Source: Corallococcus sp. EGB (GTDB lineage: Bacteria > Myxococcota > Myxococcia > Myxococcales > Myxococcaceae). From it: DNA of 64,000 bases. The notes beneath the pieces were generated by a model that was not told the origin of the DNA, ran no database searches, and saw nothing but the letters and a program-made list of their open reading frames with translations. The DNA lies in assembly GCF_019968905.1 (NCBI RefSeq), contig NZ_CP079946.1:6545356-6609355 (forward strand), in the 5' to 3' direction. Positions within the stretch are counted from its first letter, which is position 1; each line of letters starts with the position of its first letter. This document shows positions 36,265-44,404 of the stretch, one piece after another. Both the position numbers and the translations under genes were made by a program.

Positions 36265-38628
36265 ATGCGGCAAGTCCTCTCCCGCGCCCGCGCACTGTTG
36301 GGCCGTCCAGCCGTCCTGGCCACCGTGCTGCTGCTCGGCGGCGGGGGGTCGGCGCTCGTCCTCCTCCCGCTCTTCGGGGTCCCCGGCTTCGAGCTGGGCC
36401 TGGCCCTGTCCATCGCCGTCGGCCTGCTCGGGGGTGGGACAGGCATCGCCGCCGCCGCCCAGGAGCGCCGCCTCCTCACCGGCGCCGCGCCCCGGCCCGC
36501 CGGGCTGGAAGCCTCCGCCCTGCCCGGAACCGCCGTGGGCCGGGCCCTGGGCGCCAGCGCCCTCCTGAACCTGGGGGTGCTGGCCCCCCCCTTCGTGTGC
36601 GCCCTGCTCTTCGCCCGGCTTCGCACCGCGTGCGACCCGTTCGAGCTGGCCGGCTTCTATCCCCTGCTGACCCTCCCCTCCGCCCTCATCGCCGCCGCGG
36701 CGGGTGTCCTCCTGGGCTTCGCGACGGCCCGGCCCCGGGGCGCTGCGGGGCTGTATGCCCTGCTCCTCCTGGCCTCCCTGGCGGTGACGGTGTGGCCCAT
36801 CGTCTTCGGGCCCCAGGTGTTCGCCTTCAACGTCTTCCTCGGCCACCTGCCCGGTCCGCTGTACGACGAGGCGCTCCAGATGACGGCCGCGCTGGGCTGG
36901 TTCCGGCTGGAGACGCTCCTGGCGGTGGGCGTGTTCGCGGGGCTCGCCCTCGCGCTCCTGGACGTGCGCACCGGGCGCCTCTCGTTGAAGGGCGCGCGCC
37001 TGGGCGGCCTGCTGGGCCTGGCGCTCCCCTGTGTCCTGGGCATCCTCTGGATGGAGGGGCACGCCCCCCAGCTGGGCCTGCGGATGACGGACGCGTACCT
37101 CGCCGAACAATTGGGCGGCGTGCGGGAGACGGAGCACTTCATCCTGCACTACCCGCGCGGCAAGGCGCGCCAGGACGTGGACCGGATGGCCCGCGACCTG
37201 GAGTTCCGCTTCGCCCAGACGGCGGGCTTCCTGGGCGTGGCCCCCAGGGAGCGCGTGCGCGTGTGGCTCTACCGCTCCGAGGACGAGAAGCAGCGGCTGG
37301 TGGGCGCCGGCCGCACCCAGTTCGCCAAGCCCTGGCGCACGGAGCTGCACATCCAGGACAAGCCCTTCCCCCACTCCACGCTGCACCACGAGCTGGCGCA
37401 CGTCATGGCGGGCCCCGCGGGCTCCGGCTTCTTCCGCGTCACCACCCGGCTGGGCGTGTGGCCGCTGATGGGCGTGATTGAAGGGCTCGCCGTGGCCGCG
37501 GACGACCCCGTGCAGGGCGAGCTCACCCTGCACCAGTGGGCCGCGGGCATGCGCCGGCAGGGGCTGGCCCCGGACATGCGCGACCTCATGGGGCCCAAGG
37601 GCTTCTACCAGTCCGCCCCGGCGCGCGCGTACACGGTGGCGGGCTCGTTCCTGCGCTACCTGGCGGACACCTACGGCGCGGACCGGCTGCGCGCCGTCTA
37701 CGCGCACGCGGACTTCGAGGAGGCCTACGGCCGGCCCCTGAACGAGCTCGTCACGGAATGGGAGCGAATGCTGGACGCGCTGCCCCTGGACGCGTCCACG
37801 CTGGCGCGCGCCTTCGCCCGCTTCCGCACCGGCAGCCTCTTCTCCCGCGCCTGCGCCCGCGAGGTGGCCCGCCTGTCGGACTCCGCCCGCGACGCGCTCG
37901 CCAGCGACCCGCAGGACGCGCTCCAGCGCTACCAGCGCGCCGCCCGGCTCCAGCCGGAGGAGCCGTCCTTCCAGTTGGGCCAGGCCGTGGCCCTGGACGC
38001 CCTGGAGCGCGCGCCCGACGCGGCGAAGGTGCTGGCCGCGCTCGCGGAGCAGGTGAAGGACCGGCCCGCGCTCGCCGCGGAGGTGGCCGTGGCGCGCGCC
38101 GACGTGGCCCTCCACCTGGAGGACGTGGAGGGGGCCCGCGCCTTCCTCCGGGCCGCGCTCGCGCTGGACGCCGGCCCGGAGGTGACGCGCACCGCCCAGG
38201 TGAAGCTGGCCGCGCTGGAGAGCCCGTCGCGGCGCGCGCCCATCGAGGCGTACTTCCGCGCGCCCCAGGACGAGCTGCGGATGCTGCTGCTGGACCGGGC
38301 CCTGCTCACCTCGCCGCAGGACCCGTGGCTGCACTACCTGCTGGGGCGGCGGCTGCACCAGGTGGGGGCCCCGGCGCTCGCGGGCGAGCAGCTCCAGCGC
38401 GCCCTGGCGGACACCGCGCTCCCGGAGGCCATCCGCCGGGAGGCCACGCGGCTCAGGATCGAGGCCGCCTACCTGGCGGGCGACTGCGGCGCCGTGCGGC
38501 ATGAGGTGGGCGCGCTTCCGGACTATGGGGCCGCCTTCCGCGCGGCGGCCTCCGAGTGGGAGGCCCGTTGTGACTTCGAGCAGACGGCCTTTCGCGGGCC
38601 CCTGGTGCCGCGTCAGGCTTTCCGCTAG
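36265..38628 (+). CDS. Polytopic membrane gluzincin metallopeptidase with TPR C-terminus
   Basis: 787 residues; no close named family recalled. Residues about 1-265 hold around seven hydrophobic segments. A peptidase domain follows: HHELAHVMAG gives a HEXXH zinc site at 375-379, and GVIEGLAVAADD about 30 residues later supplies the third ligand Glu406, the gluzincin (clan MA) arrangement. The preceding TEHFILHYP..ARQDVDRMARDLEFRFAQTAGFLG segment is typical of MA-family proteins that start with an extended strand. From about 530 to 760 the sequence is Ala/Leu-rich TPR-like helices. The topology places the peptidase outside the cytoplasm if the seventh segment is real. Substrate unknown. Confidence 0.78.
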   Translation: MRQVLSRARALLGRPAVLATVLLLGGGGSALVLLPLFGVPGFELGLALSIAVGLLGGGTGIAAAAQERRLLTGAAPRPAGLEASALPGTAVGRALGASALLNLGVLAPPFVCALLFARLRTACDPFELAGFYPLLTLPSALIAAAAGVLLGFATARPRGAAGLYALLLLASLAVTVWPIVFGPQVFAFNVFLGHLPGPLYDEALQMTAALGWFRLETLLAVGVFAGLALALLDVRTGRLSLKGARLGGLLGLALPCVLGILWMEGHAPQLGLRMTDAYLAEQLGGVRETEHFILHYPRGKARQDVDRMARDLEFRFAQTAGFLGVAPRERVRVWLYRSEDEKQRLVGAGRTQFAKPWRTELHIQDKPFPHSTLHHELAHVMAGPAGSGFFRVTTRLGVWPLMGVIEGLAVAADDPVQGELTLHQWAAGMRRQGLAPDMRDLMGPKGFYQSAPARAYTVAGSFLRYLADTYGADRLRAVYAHADFEEAYGRPLNELVTEWERMLDALPLDASTLARAFARFRTGSLFSRACAREVARLSDSARDALASDPQDALQRYQRAARLQPEEPSFQLGQAVALDALERAPDAAKVLAALAEQVKDRPALAAEVAVARADVALHLEDVEGARAFLRAALALDAGPEVTRTAQVKLAALESPSRRAPIEAYFRAPQDELRMLLLDRALLTSPQDPWLHYLLGRRLHQVGAPALAGEQLQRALADTALPEAIRREATRLRIEAAYLAGDCGAVRHEVGALPDYGAAFRAAASEWEARCDFEQTAFRGPLVPRQAFR

Positions 38629-38683
38629 ACGCGGGCCCCTGCGGACTCAGTGATTCACGCATTGACGGAAAGGTGGATGGGGC

Positions 38684-39211
38684 ATGCACTTCGAGAAGAC
38701 GCAGTACATCCAGGGGACGGCGGACGAGGTGGAGCGCGCGCTGTTGGACGAGCGCTATTTCCCGTTCCTCCTCCAGCACCACGGCGTCCTGCTGGAGCTG
38801 CAGCCCCAGGAGGTGCGCGTCGACGGTGACCGCGTGCACCGCAAGGTGCGCTACCGCCCCAAGCCCGTCATCTCCTCCGTGGGCCCCAAGAAGGTGTCCC
38901 CGGAGTGGTTCGCCTTCATCGAGACGTCCACCTACGACAAGCGCACCAAGACGCTCAAGTTCACCAACACGCCCACGTCGCACACCATCTCCAAGATGCT
39001 GGTGAACACGGGAGTGCTGAAGCTGCGCGACCTGGGCAATGGCCAGACGGAGCGCAAGATGGAGGGCGAGCTGTCGCTCAAGGTGCCCTTCCTGCTCAAG
39101 CCCGTGGCCCTCATCGCGGAGCCGCTCATCAAGACGGAGGGGCTGAAGATCCTCGACGGTGAGCTGCCCGTGCTCAACCGCTTCATCGCTGAAGTCATCC
39201 GCGCCAAATAG
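38684..39211 (+). CDS. DUF2505 family protein
   Basis: 175 residues, no signal peptide. The START/SRPBCC-like DUF2505 pattern is visible: an N-terminal strand with ..EVERALLDERYFPFLL, a central antiparallel sheet (VRVDGDRVHRKVRYRPKP..) and a C-terminal amphipathic helix (PLIKTEGLKILDGELPVLNRFIAEVI). Such folds bind hydrophobic ligands or lipids, but no ligand can be named. The upstream AAGGTGGATGGGG provides a ribosome-binding site. 55 bases after the gluzincin gene. Confidence 0.75.
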   Translation: MHFEKTQYIQGTADEVERALLDERYFPFLLQHHGVLLELQPQEVRVDGDRVHRKVRYRPKPVISSVGPKKVSPEWFAFIETSTYDKRTKTLKFTNTPTSHTISKMLVNTGVLKLRDLGNGQTERKMEGELSLKVPFLLKPVALIAEPLIKTEGLKILDGELPVLNRFIAEVIRAK

Positions 39212-39229
39212 TCAAAGCGCGCGCGGGCC

Positions 39230-39284
39230 GGCGGGGCCTGGGAATGGGTTGACACAAATGCGGTTGAACCCATAAGGCCCCGCC
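39230..39284 (+). promoter_or_regulatory. Nested inverted repeat abutting a start codon, with promoter inside
   Basis: Outer arms GGCGGGGCCT (39230-39239) and AGGCCCCGCC (39275-39284) are perfect, and the right arm touches the ATG at 39285. Inner arms ATGGGTT (39244-39250) and AACCCAT (39267-39273) are also perfect. A TTGACA (39249-39254) and a CATAAG (39271-39276), 16 bases apart, lie in the palindrome and could be -35 and -10; transcription would then start at or next to the ATG. Confidence 0.6.
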
Positions 39285-39755
39285 ATGAACAACCGCTTCC
39301 TCGCCCTCTGCGCCGTCTTCCTCCTGGCCGCGTGCGCCCCGAAGCGCATCCCCGGCACGGAGTTGGAAGACACCGATGACACCCGCGCCATCCTCGCCGT
39401 GATGGAGAAGTACCGCGCCGCCCTGGAGGCCCGCGACGCGAAGGCCATCCAGGCGCTGGTGTCCCCGAAGTTCCGCGACGACGGCGGCACCCCGGACGAC
39501 CCGTCGGATGACCTCACCGCCGACAACCTGGGGCCCCACCTCCAGGCCCTCTTCCAGAAGCTGCAGAACCCCAAGGTGGACTTCAACGTCCGCCGCGTGG
39601 AGTTCCGTGAAGGGGACGTCGCGCTCGCCATCTACTACTGGAACGCGTCCTGGCGGATGCCCGGCCTCAACGCCCGGCCCCAGTCGGACTCGGAGCTGGA
39701 GCAGATGGTGTTCCAGAAGATCAACGGCGAGTGGAAGATCGTCTCCGGCATCTAG
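39285..39755 (+). CDS. NTF2/SnoaL-like lipoprotein
   Basis: 156 residues. Lipobox FLLAAC with cysteine at residue 17. The mature part matches the cystatin-like NTF2/DUF4440 fold: DDTRAILAVMEKYRAALEARDAKAIQALVSPKFRDDGG, followed by a beta-sheet with ..FNVRRVEFREGDVALAIYYW and a final QKINGEWKIVSGI strand. Members bind small molecules or are domain remnants; function unknown. It converges on the homoserine kinase gene, 16 bases apart, and has an unusual palindromic upstream region. Confidence 0.78.
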   Translation: MNNRFLALCAVFLLAACAPKRIPGTELEDTDDTRAILAVMEKYRAALEARDAKAIQALVSPKFRDDGGTPDDPSDDLTADNLGPHLQALFQKLQNPKVDFNVRRVEFREGDVALAIYYWNASWRMPGLNARPQSDSELEQMVFQKINGEWKIVSGI

Positions 39756-39771
39756 CCGCGGGCGGCCTTCG

Positions 39772-40740
39772 TCACACGCCCACCAGCGCCCGCAGCCCGT
39801 CCGGGCCCATGCCGTCCAGGGCCCGCGCGCGGGCGAGATAGGTGCGGAAGTCCTTGGGCGCGAGCTTGTCCGCGCCCAGCGGCGACAGGTGGTAGTCGCG
39901 AATCCGGCTGGTGGTGAAGCGCACCGCGCCATAGAGGGCGTGGCCGTACAGCGCCCGCTTCTCCACCTCCGACAGCGGCCGGGCGTCCTGGTAGCCGCGC
40001 AGGAGCGCCAGGCAGAGCGCCGGCTGGTACGTCCCCTCGAAGCACCACGCGTTGAGGGTGATGGCCACGTCGAGCGCGTACGCGTCCACGCAGGCCATCT
40101 CGAAGTCGAAGAAGGCGCCCACGCGGTCGCCCAGCCACTTCACGTTGTCCAGGAAGAGGTCCGCGTGGATGACGCCCCGGGGCTCCAGCCCCTGGTGCTC
40201 CCCTTCCGCGCGCGCGAGGTGGCCCTCCAGCTCCGCCGCCACGGCCACCAGCTCCGGCTCCGGCCGCCGCGACAGCCCGTCCAGCCAGCCCTTCACCACC
40301 CCGGGGCCGTAGGGGTTCGCGCGCGAGCCGCCGAAGGACTGCGTCACCCGGTGCAGCTTGCCCAGCTCCGCGCCCAGGCGCTCCAGCACCTCCGGCGTGA
40401 GGCGCTCGCGGGTGAGCTCCTCTCCCGCCAGCCACTTGAAGACGCTGATCCGCCCGCCGTGCAGCTCCAGGAAGGGCGTGGGCCCCCGCGGCTTGAGCAG
40501 CACGGGCGCGGGGAAGTGCGCGCGGGCGAGGTGCTCCAGCAGGGACGCCTCGAAGCGCAGGTCCTCCGGCGAGCGCACGGTGGTGTGGCGCACGAAGACG
40601 CGGCCCGCGTCCGTCTCCAGCCGGTGGTTGGTGTTGATGGAGCCCTGGGGAATGGGCGTCATGGAGCGCACGGCCCCCAGGCCGTAGGCGTCCGCCACGT
40701 GGGTGAAGGCTTCCGGGGGGAGTGTCGTGTACACGGCCAT
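39772..40740 (-). CDS. thrB: Homoserine kinase, aminoglycoside-phosphotransferase type (ThrB type II)
   Basis: Phosphorylates homoserine for threonine synthesis. 322 residues of the APH/HSK2 family: YTTLPPEAFTHVADAYGLGAVRSMTPIPQGSINTNHRLET at the N-terminus is characteristic, with catalytic GVIHADLFLDNVKW and metal-binding FFDFEMACVDAYALDVAITLNAW. The start at 40740 gives the family's usual N-terminus; 15 residues upstream are in frame but lack support. Related choline-type kinases share the fold, so the call rests on the N-terminal block. Confidence 0.86.
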   Translation of the reverse strand: MAVYTTLPPEAFTHVADAYGLGAVRSMTPIPQGSINTNHRLETDAGRVFVRHTTVRSPEDLRFEASLLEHLARAHFPAPVLLKPRGPTPFLELHGGRISVFKWLAGEELTRERLTPEVLERLGAELGKLHRVTQSFGGSRANPYGPGVVKGWLDGLSRRPEPELVAVAAELEGHLARAEGEHQGLEPRGVIHADLFLDNVKWLGDRVGAFFDFEMACVDAYALDVAITLNAWCFEGTYQPALCLALLRGYQDARPLSEVEKRALYGHALYGAVRFTTSRIRDYHLSPLGADKLAPKDFRTYLARARALDGMGPDGLRALVGV

Positions 40741-40788
40741 GGCGTGCCTCCGGGGCGTGGCGCCCCCACGTGCGTGCGCCCCCACCCG

Positions 40789-40817
40789 TTGACACCCAGG
40801 GGGGCCAGACCTATCTG
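40789..40817 (+). promoter_or_regulatory. Predicted sigma-A type promoter of the TPR gene
   Basis: TTGACA (40789-40794), 17-base spacer, TATCTG (40812-40817), giving a leader of about 60 bases before the ATG at 40884. The -10 is a moderate match; CTATCT with a 16-base spacer is the alternative. Confidence 0.45.
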
Positions 40818-40883
40818 CTCATGCCTGTCCTACTTCGCATCACTGTCTGAAAACCTTCAATCTTTGCGCGTGAGGCCACCCCC

Positions 40884-42470
40884 ATGGAAACGTCGGGCCG
40901 CGGTGACTGGAAGCGTCGCGAGGGACTGGGAAGCGCCCTGGCCCAGATTGGCGTCGCCGCCGTGCTGCTCGCGGGCGGTGTCGCCTGGTACGTGCACCGG
41001 GGACAGGTGCGCCAGGAGGTGGACGCCCACCTGCGCACGGCGCGCGCGGCGGTGCTGAAGGGCAACCCCAGCGACCTGGCCATGGCGCAGCAGAACCTGG
41101 AGACCCTCTTCACGCTCGCGCCGGATTCGCGCGACGCGCGGGCGCTGGCGGCGGACCTCCAGGCGGAGCTGTGGCTCACCCACCACCAGCCCGGCGCGGA
41201 CGCGAAGGCTCGCGAGCAGTTGGAGCGCGCGGAGGCGCTGGGCTCGCGCTCCGGTGAGCGCTACGGCGCGCGGGCGCTGCTGCTCGTGGGCGAGGGAAAG
41301 ACCGGGGAGGCGGAAAAGCTGCTGGAGGAGCTCAAGACCCAGGGCGCCAGCAGCCCCAAGCTGACGCTGGCCCAGGCGCGGCTGCTGCAGAAGGAGGGGC
41401 GCCTGTCGGAGGCCCGCCAGGCCTTCGCGCGCGCGGCGGAAGCGGCCTGGAAGGATCCGCGCTTCTCCGTGGCCTACGGCGACGCGCTGCTGGATGAGGG
41501 CCTGTTCCCCCAGGCGGTGGAGGCCTTCGGGCGCGCCACCGCCGCGAACCCGGACCACCTGCTGGCGCGGGTGTCGTCCGTGCTGGCCCAGCTGTACGCG
41601 GGGCGGCCACCGGACGGCGTGGCGGCGACGCTGGAGGAGGTGCGCTCGCGCGCCAAGGACATGACGCCCGAGCTCCAGGCCCGCGTGGCGGTGGCCCAGG
41701 CGGAGGTCGCGCTGGCGAAGGGCGCGCCGGACGAAGCGCTCACGCACGTGGACGCGGCGCTCAAGGCCTGGCCGGACGAGCACTACGCCCTCTTCACCCG
41801 GGGCCGCGCGCTCGCGGTGAAGCGCGCGCCGGAGGCCCGCCAGGCCTTCGAGGCGGCGGTGGCGAAGCGGCCCACCGCGCCGCTCCTGACGCTGGAGGGC
41901 GCGCGGCTGCTCCAGGCCCAGGGTGACGGCGAGGGCGCGCTGGCCCTGCTGGACACCTACGAGAAGACCTTCCGCGAGGTGAAGGCGCGGACGCCGGACG
42001 GCAAGGAGGCGCCCGCGCTGGACCGGGATGACCGGTACTGGCTCGCGCGCGGCGGTGTGATGGAGATGGCCGGACGCCAGGACGACGCGCTCGCCGCCTA
42101 CGACAAGGCGCTCGCGGCGCGCGGCGTGGGGCTGGCGCGGGCGCAGTACGCCAAGGGCGCGCTGTTGCTCGCGCGCAAGGACTTCGACGGCGCGAAGGCG
42201 CTGCTCACCGCCGTGGCCCCGGAGACGGGCGCGGGCACCATCCCGGAGGCCTACGCGGCGCTGGGCGAGCTGCTCTTCGCCCAGGGCGATTTCGCCGCCG
42301 GCTGCCAGCAGCACTACTTCGCGCTCGTGCGCGCCCGCGCGCAGGGCGCGCCCGTGGAGCAGCTGGCCACGCGCGCCAACGACATCAAGAAGCGCCTGGA
42401 GACCAGCGGCCAGCCCGCCATGGCCAAGGCCTGGCTCAACGAGGCCAGCCCCCTCTTCCAGCAGCAGTGA
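40884..42470 (+). CDS. Membrane-anchored TPR protein
   Basis: 528 residues. A short cytoplasmic N-terminus (residues 1-20) precedes one membrane helix (IGVAAVLLAGGVAWYVH, about 22-38), placing the remainder in the periplasm. Residues about 45-520 are a solenoid of roughly 12 degenerate TPR units, with the A-x(n)-P/A-P-D spacing visible in ..TLAPDSRDARALAADL, AAWKDPRFSVAYGDALL and AAYDKALAARGVGLARAQYAKGALLL. No catalytic motif. GAGG lies 8 bases before the ATG. Converges on the gene at 42475 with 4 bases between stops. Confidence 0.8.
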   Translation: METSGRGDWKRREGLGSALAQIGVAAVLLAGGVAWYVHRGQVRQEVDAHLRTARAAVLKGNPSDLAMAQQNLETLFTLAPDSRDARALAADLQAELWLTHHQPGADAKAREQLERAEALGSRSGERYGARALLLVGEGKTGEAEKLLEELKTQGASSPKLTLAQARLLQKEGRLSEARQAFARAAEAAWKDPRFSVAYGDALLDEGLFPQAVEAFGRATAANPDHLLARVSSVLAQLYAGRPPDGVAATLEEVRSRAKDMTPELQARVAVAQAEVALAKGAPDEALTHVDAALKAWPDEHYALFTRGRALAVKRAPEARQAFEAAVAKRPTAPLLTLEGARLLQAQGDGEGALALLDTYEKTFREVKARTPDGKEAPALDRDDRYWLARGGVMEMAGRQDDALAAYDKALAARGVGLARAQYAKGALLLARKDFDGAKALLTAVAPETGAGTIPEAYAALGELLFAQGDFAAGCQQHYFALVRARAQGAPVEQLATRANDIKKRLETSGQPAMAKAWLNEASPLFQQQ

Positions 42471-42474
42471 GCCG

Positions 42475-42966
42475 CTAGAGCAGGTCGGAGGGATCCAACC
42501 GGCGCTGCGTCGCCCTCACCACGCGCCACTCGCCGTCGGACTCCTTCTCGAAGGTGCCCTCGATGGAGTAGGCGTTGAGGACGCTGTCCCGGGCCAGGTC
42601 CTCCAGCTTGTCCGCCTGCGAGCGGCCGAAGATGAAGCGCGCCTGGAAGTCGCCCTGCGTGGGCGACACCTCGTGCACGTCGATGTCGGTGGTGAAGATG
42701 CGAACCCACTGTCCGCGCAGCACCTGCCCGGCCAGGATGCGGTGCACGTCCTGCTTGTTCCAGCCCTCCGGCGTCTTGAACCGGTCGGAGACGCCCTCCA
42801 TCACCTCGCCGACGTTCTTCTCCTCCGCCGAGCGCGTCATCGCGATGATGCGCCGGGTGACGGCGTCCTTCACGCCCGGCTCCTCGCGCGGCCAGAAGAA
42901 CAACACCAGCGCCGCGGCGACCACCGCCGCCATGCCGCTCACCACCCGGGCTTGAGTCAGCACCAT
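42475..42966 (-). CDS. Single-pass membrane protein, possible NTF2-like domain
   Basis: 163 residues; not recognised. One membrane helix at about 10-24 (SGMAAVVAAALVLFFW), then an alpha/beta domain: ..IIAMTRSAEEKNVGEVMEGVSDRF helix pair and strands VRIFTTDIDVHEVSP, QARFIFGRS and GEWRVVRATQRRL. The order helix-then-curved-sheet ending in a W-R-V-V strand fits an NTF2/cystatin fold. It begins one base after the cNMP-binding gene ends, so it is co-translated with it and may be functionally tied. Confidence 0.68.
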   Translation of the reverse strand: MVLTQARVVSGMAAVVAAALVLFFWPREEPGVKDAVTRRIIAMTRSAEEKNVGEVMEGVSDRFKTPEGWNKQDVHRILAGQVLRGQWVRIFTTDIDVHEVSPTQGDFQARFIFGRSQADKLEDLARDSVLNAYSIEGTFEKESDGEWRVVRATQRRLDPSDLL

Positions 42967-42967
42967 C

Positions 42968-44305
42968 TCAGGCGGCCCCGGTCTCCGGCTCCAGCATCAT
43001 GTCGTCCGCGTCGATGATCTCGAGCGGGCGCAGTGCCTCGCCAATCTGCTTCAGCCGGCGGTCGGACAGCTGCTCCAGGTACGTGCGGATGTTGGGGAAG
43101 GTCCTCACCAGCTCCTGGAAGGCCTCGCGCCGGAGCCACCCCGCCGCCGTCTTGCGCGTCACGGACACGGTGGCCGTGGCCCTCAGGCCCGTGAGGAGCG
43201 AAATCTCCCCCGCCACGTCGCCCTCGCGCAACACGCCCAGCGTCACCATGCCGCCCGCCGGGTCCTCCTTCTGCACCGTCAGCTCGCCGGCCAGCACCAG
43301 GAAGAGGCCCTGGGAGTACTCGCCCTCTACCAGGACCTTCTCCCCGGGCTGCAGCGCGCGGAAGGTGAAGCGCTGGAAGAAGGCGCCCCGCTCCGACTCC
43401 GGCAGCTGCTGGAAGAGCGGCGAGTTCGCCATCAGGTTGCGCATCATGCGCTGCTGCGCGAAGTCCGCCAGCAGCTGCGGCACCGCCGGGTGGCTCTTCG
43501 CCACCGCGTTGAGGTGCTCGCGGCGGATTTCGAAGACCTCCGAGTCCGACACCGCCGTCACCGTGGCGGTGGGCGGCGCGCCGGTGAGCAGCGCCAGCTC
43601 GCCGAAGATGGAGCCGCCGCCCAGGAAGCCCAGCGTGCGGTCCTCGCCGTCCGTCCTGCGCGTCACCTCGGCCTTGCCCGCGACGAGCACGTGCAGGTGG
43701 TCATCCGGCTCGCCTTCGCGGCTGATGACCTCTTCCGGCTTGATGGTGCGCCACACCATGCGCCCCACCAGGTCCACGAACGCGTCCCGGTCCAGGTCCG
43801 CGAACAGCGGCAGGGGCGGACGGCTCTGCGGATCCGCGGTGCCGCCGGTGTCCGGCGCGGCCAGCACCTCGATGGCGCGGTTGGACAGCTCCTCGCCCAC
43901 CAGGCCCATCAGGTCCGTGTCCACCTTGCCGTCGTACAGGTGCTCCGGCGGCAGCGGCGGCGGCACGGCGGCGCGGCCCGGGGCGCTGCGCGCGGCGCGA
44001 GAGTGCACGCGGTAGAGCGTCTCCTTCAGGCGCCGCTCGTTGGGGGACAGCTCCAGGGCCAGCTTGCACGCGGCCATGGCGCTCAAGAGGTAGTCGCGGC
44101 GCAAGAGCCCCTCCGCGCACGCGTGGTACGCGGTGACGGCGCGCTCGCGCTCGCCCAGCTCCGCCAGACACCGGGATGCCAGCATGCGTGAGCGGTGGTC
44201 GGCGGGCACGCGGCGAACGGCCTCCGCGAAGACGGCGAGGGCGCGCTCGAACTGGCGCTCCTCGAGCAGGTCCATGCCCAACTCACGCAACGACGACTCG
44301 TTCAT
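42968..44305 (-). CDS. TPR protein with two cyclic-nucleotide-binding-like domains
   Basis: 445 residues, soluble. Residues 1-110 form TPR-like helices (ALAVFAEAVRRVPADHRSRMLASRCLAELG). Two cNMP-binding folds follow: about 165-290 (REGEPDDHLHVLVAGKAEV, LGFLGGGSIFGELALLTGAPPTATVTAV) and about 300-425 (GEKVLVEGEYSQGLFLVLAGELTV, LGVLREGDVAGEISLLTGLRATATVSV). The phosphate-binding-cassette GE(L/I)ALL..R is complete only in the second copy, which has the arginine (TGLRATATV); the first has P-P-T, so it may not bind cAMP. No DNA-binding or channel domain. GGAG lies 7 bases before the start. Confidence 0.85.
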   Translation of the reverse strand: MNESSLRELGMDLLEERQFERALAVFAEAVRRVPADHRSRMLASRCLAELGERERAVTAYHACAEGLLRRDYLLSAMAACKLALELSPNERRLKETLYRVHSRAARSAPGRAAVPPPLPPEHLYDGKVDTDLMGLVGEELSNRAIEVLAAPDTGGTADPQSRPPLPLFADLDRDAFVDLVGRMVWRTIKPEEVISREGEPDDHLHVLVAGKAEVTRRTDGEDRTLGFLGGGSIFGELALLTGAPPTATVTAVSDSEVFEIRREHLNAVAKSHPAVPQLLADFAQQRMMRNLMANSPLFQQLPESERGAFFQRFTFRALQPGEKVLVEGEYSQGLFLVLAGELTVQKEDPAGGMVTLGVLREGDVAGEISLLTGLRATATVSVTRKTAAGWLRREAFQELVRTFPNIRTYLEQLSDRRLKQIGEALRPLEIIDADDMMLEPETGAA

Positions 44306-44356
44306 CCAGTGTCTCCAGACCGCGCACGACGACAGGTGTGACAGGAATCCAGGAAG

Positions 44357-44394
44357 GGAGGCCGCCGCCCACGGGACGAAGGTGGGCGGCCTCC
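44357..44394 (-). terminator. Probable terminator after the FHA gene
   Basis: GGAGGCCGCCGCCCAC (44357-44372) pairs with GTGGGCGGCCTCC (44382-44394) around a 9-base loop, leaving a 3-base bulge. On the minus strand it lies just past the FHA stop at 44405 and is followed by CTTCCTGGATTCC, only weakly U-rich. Confidence 0.5.
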
Positions 44395-44404
44395 GGTGCT
44401 CGCG

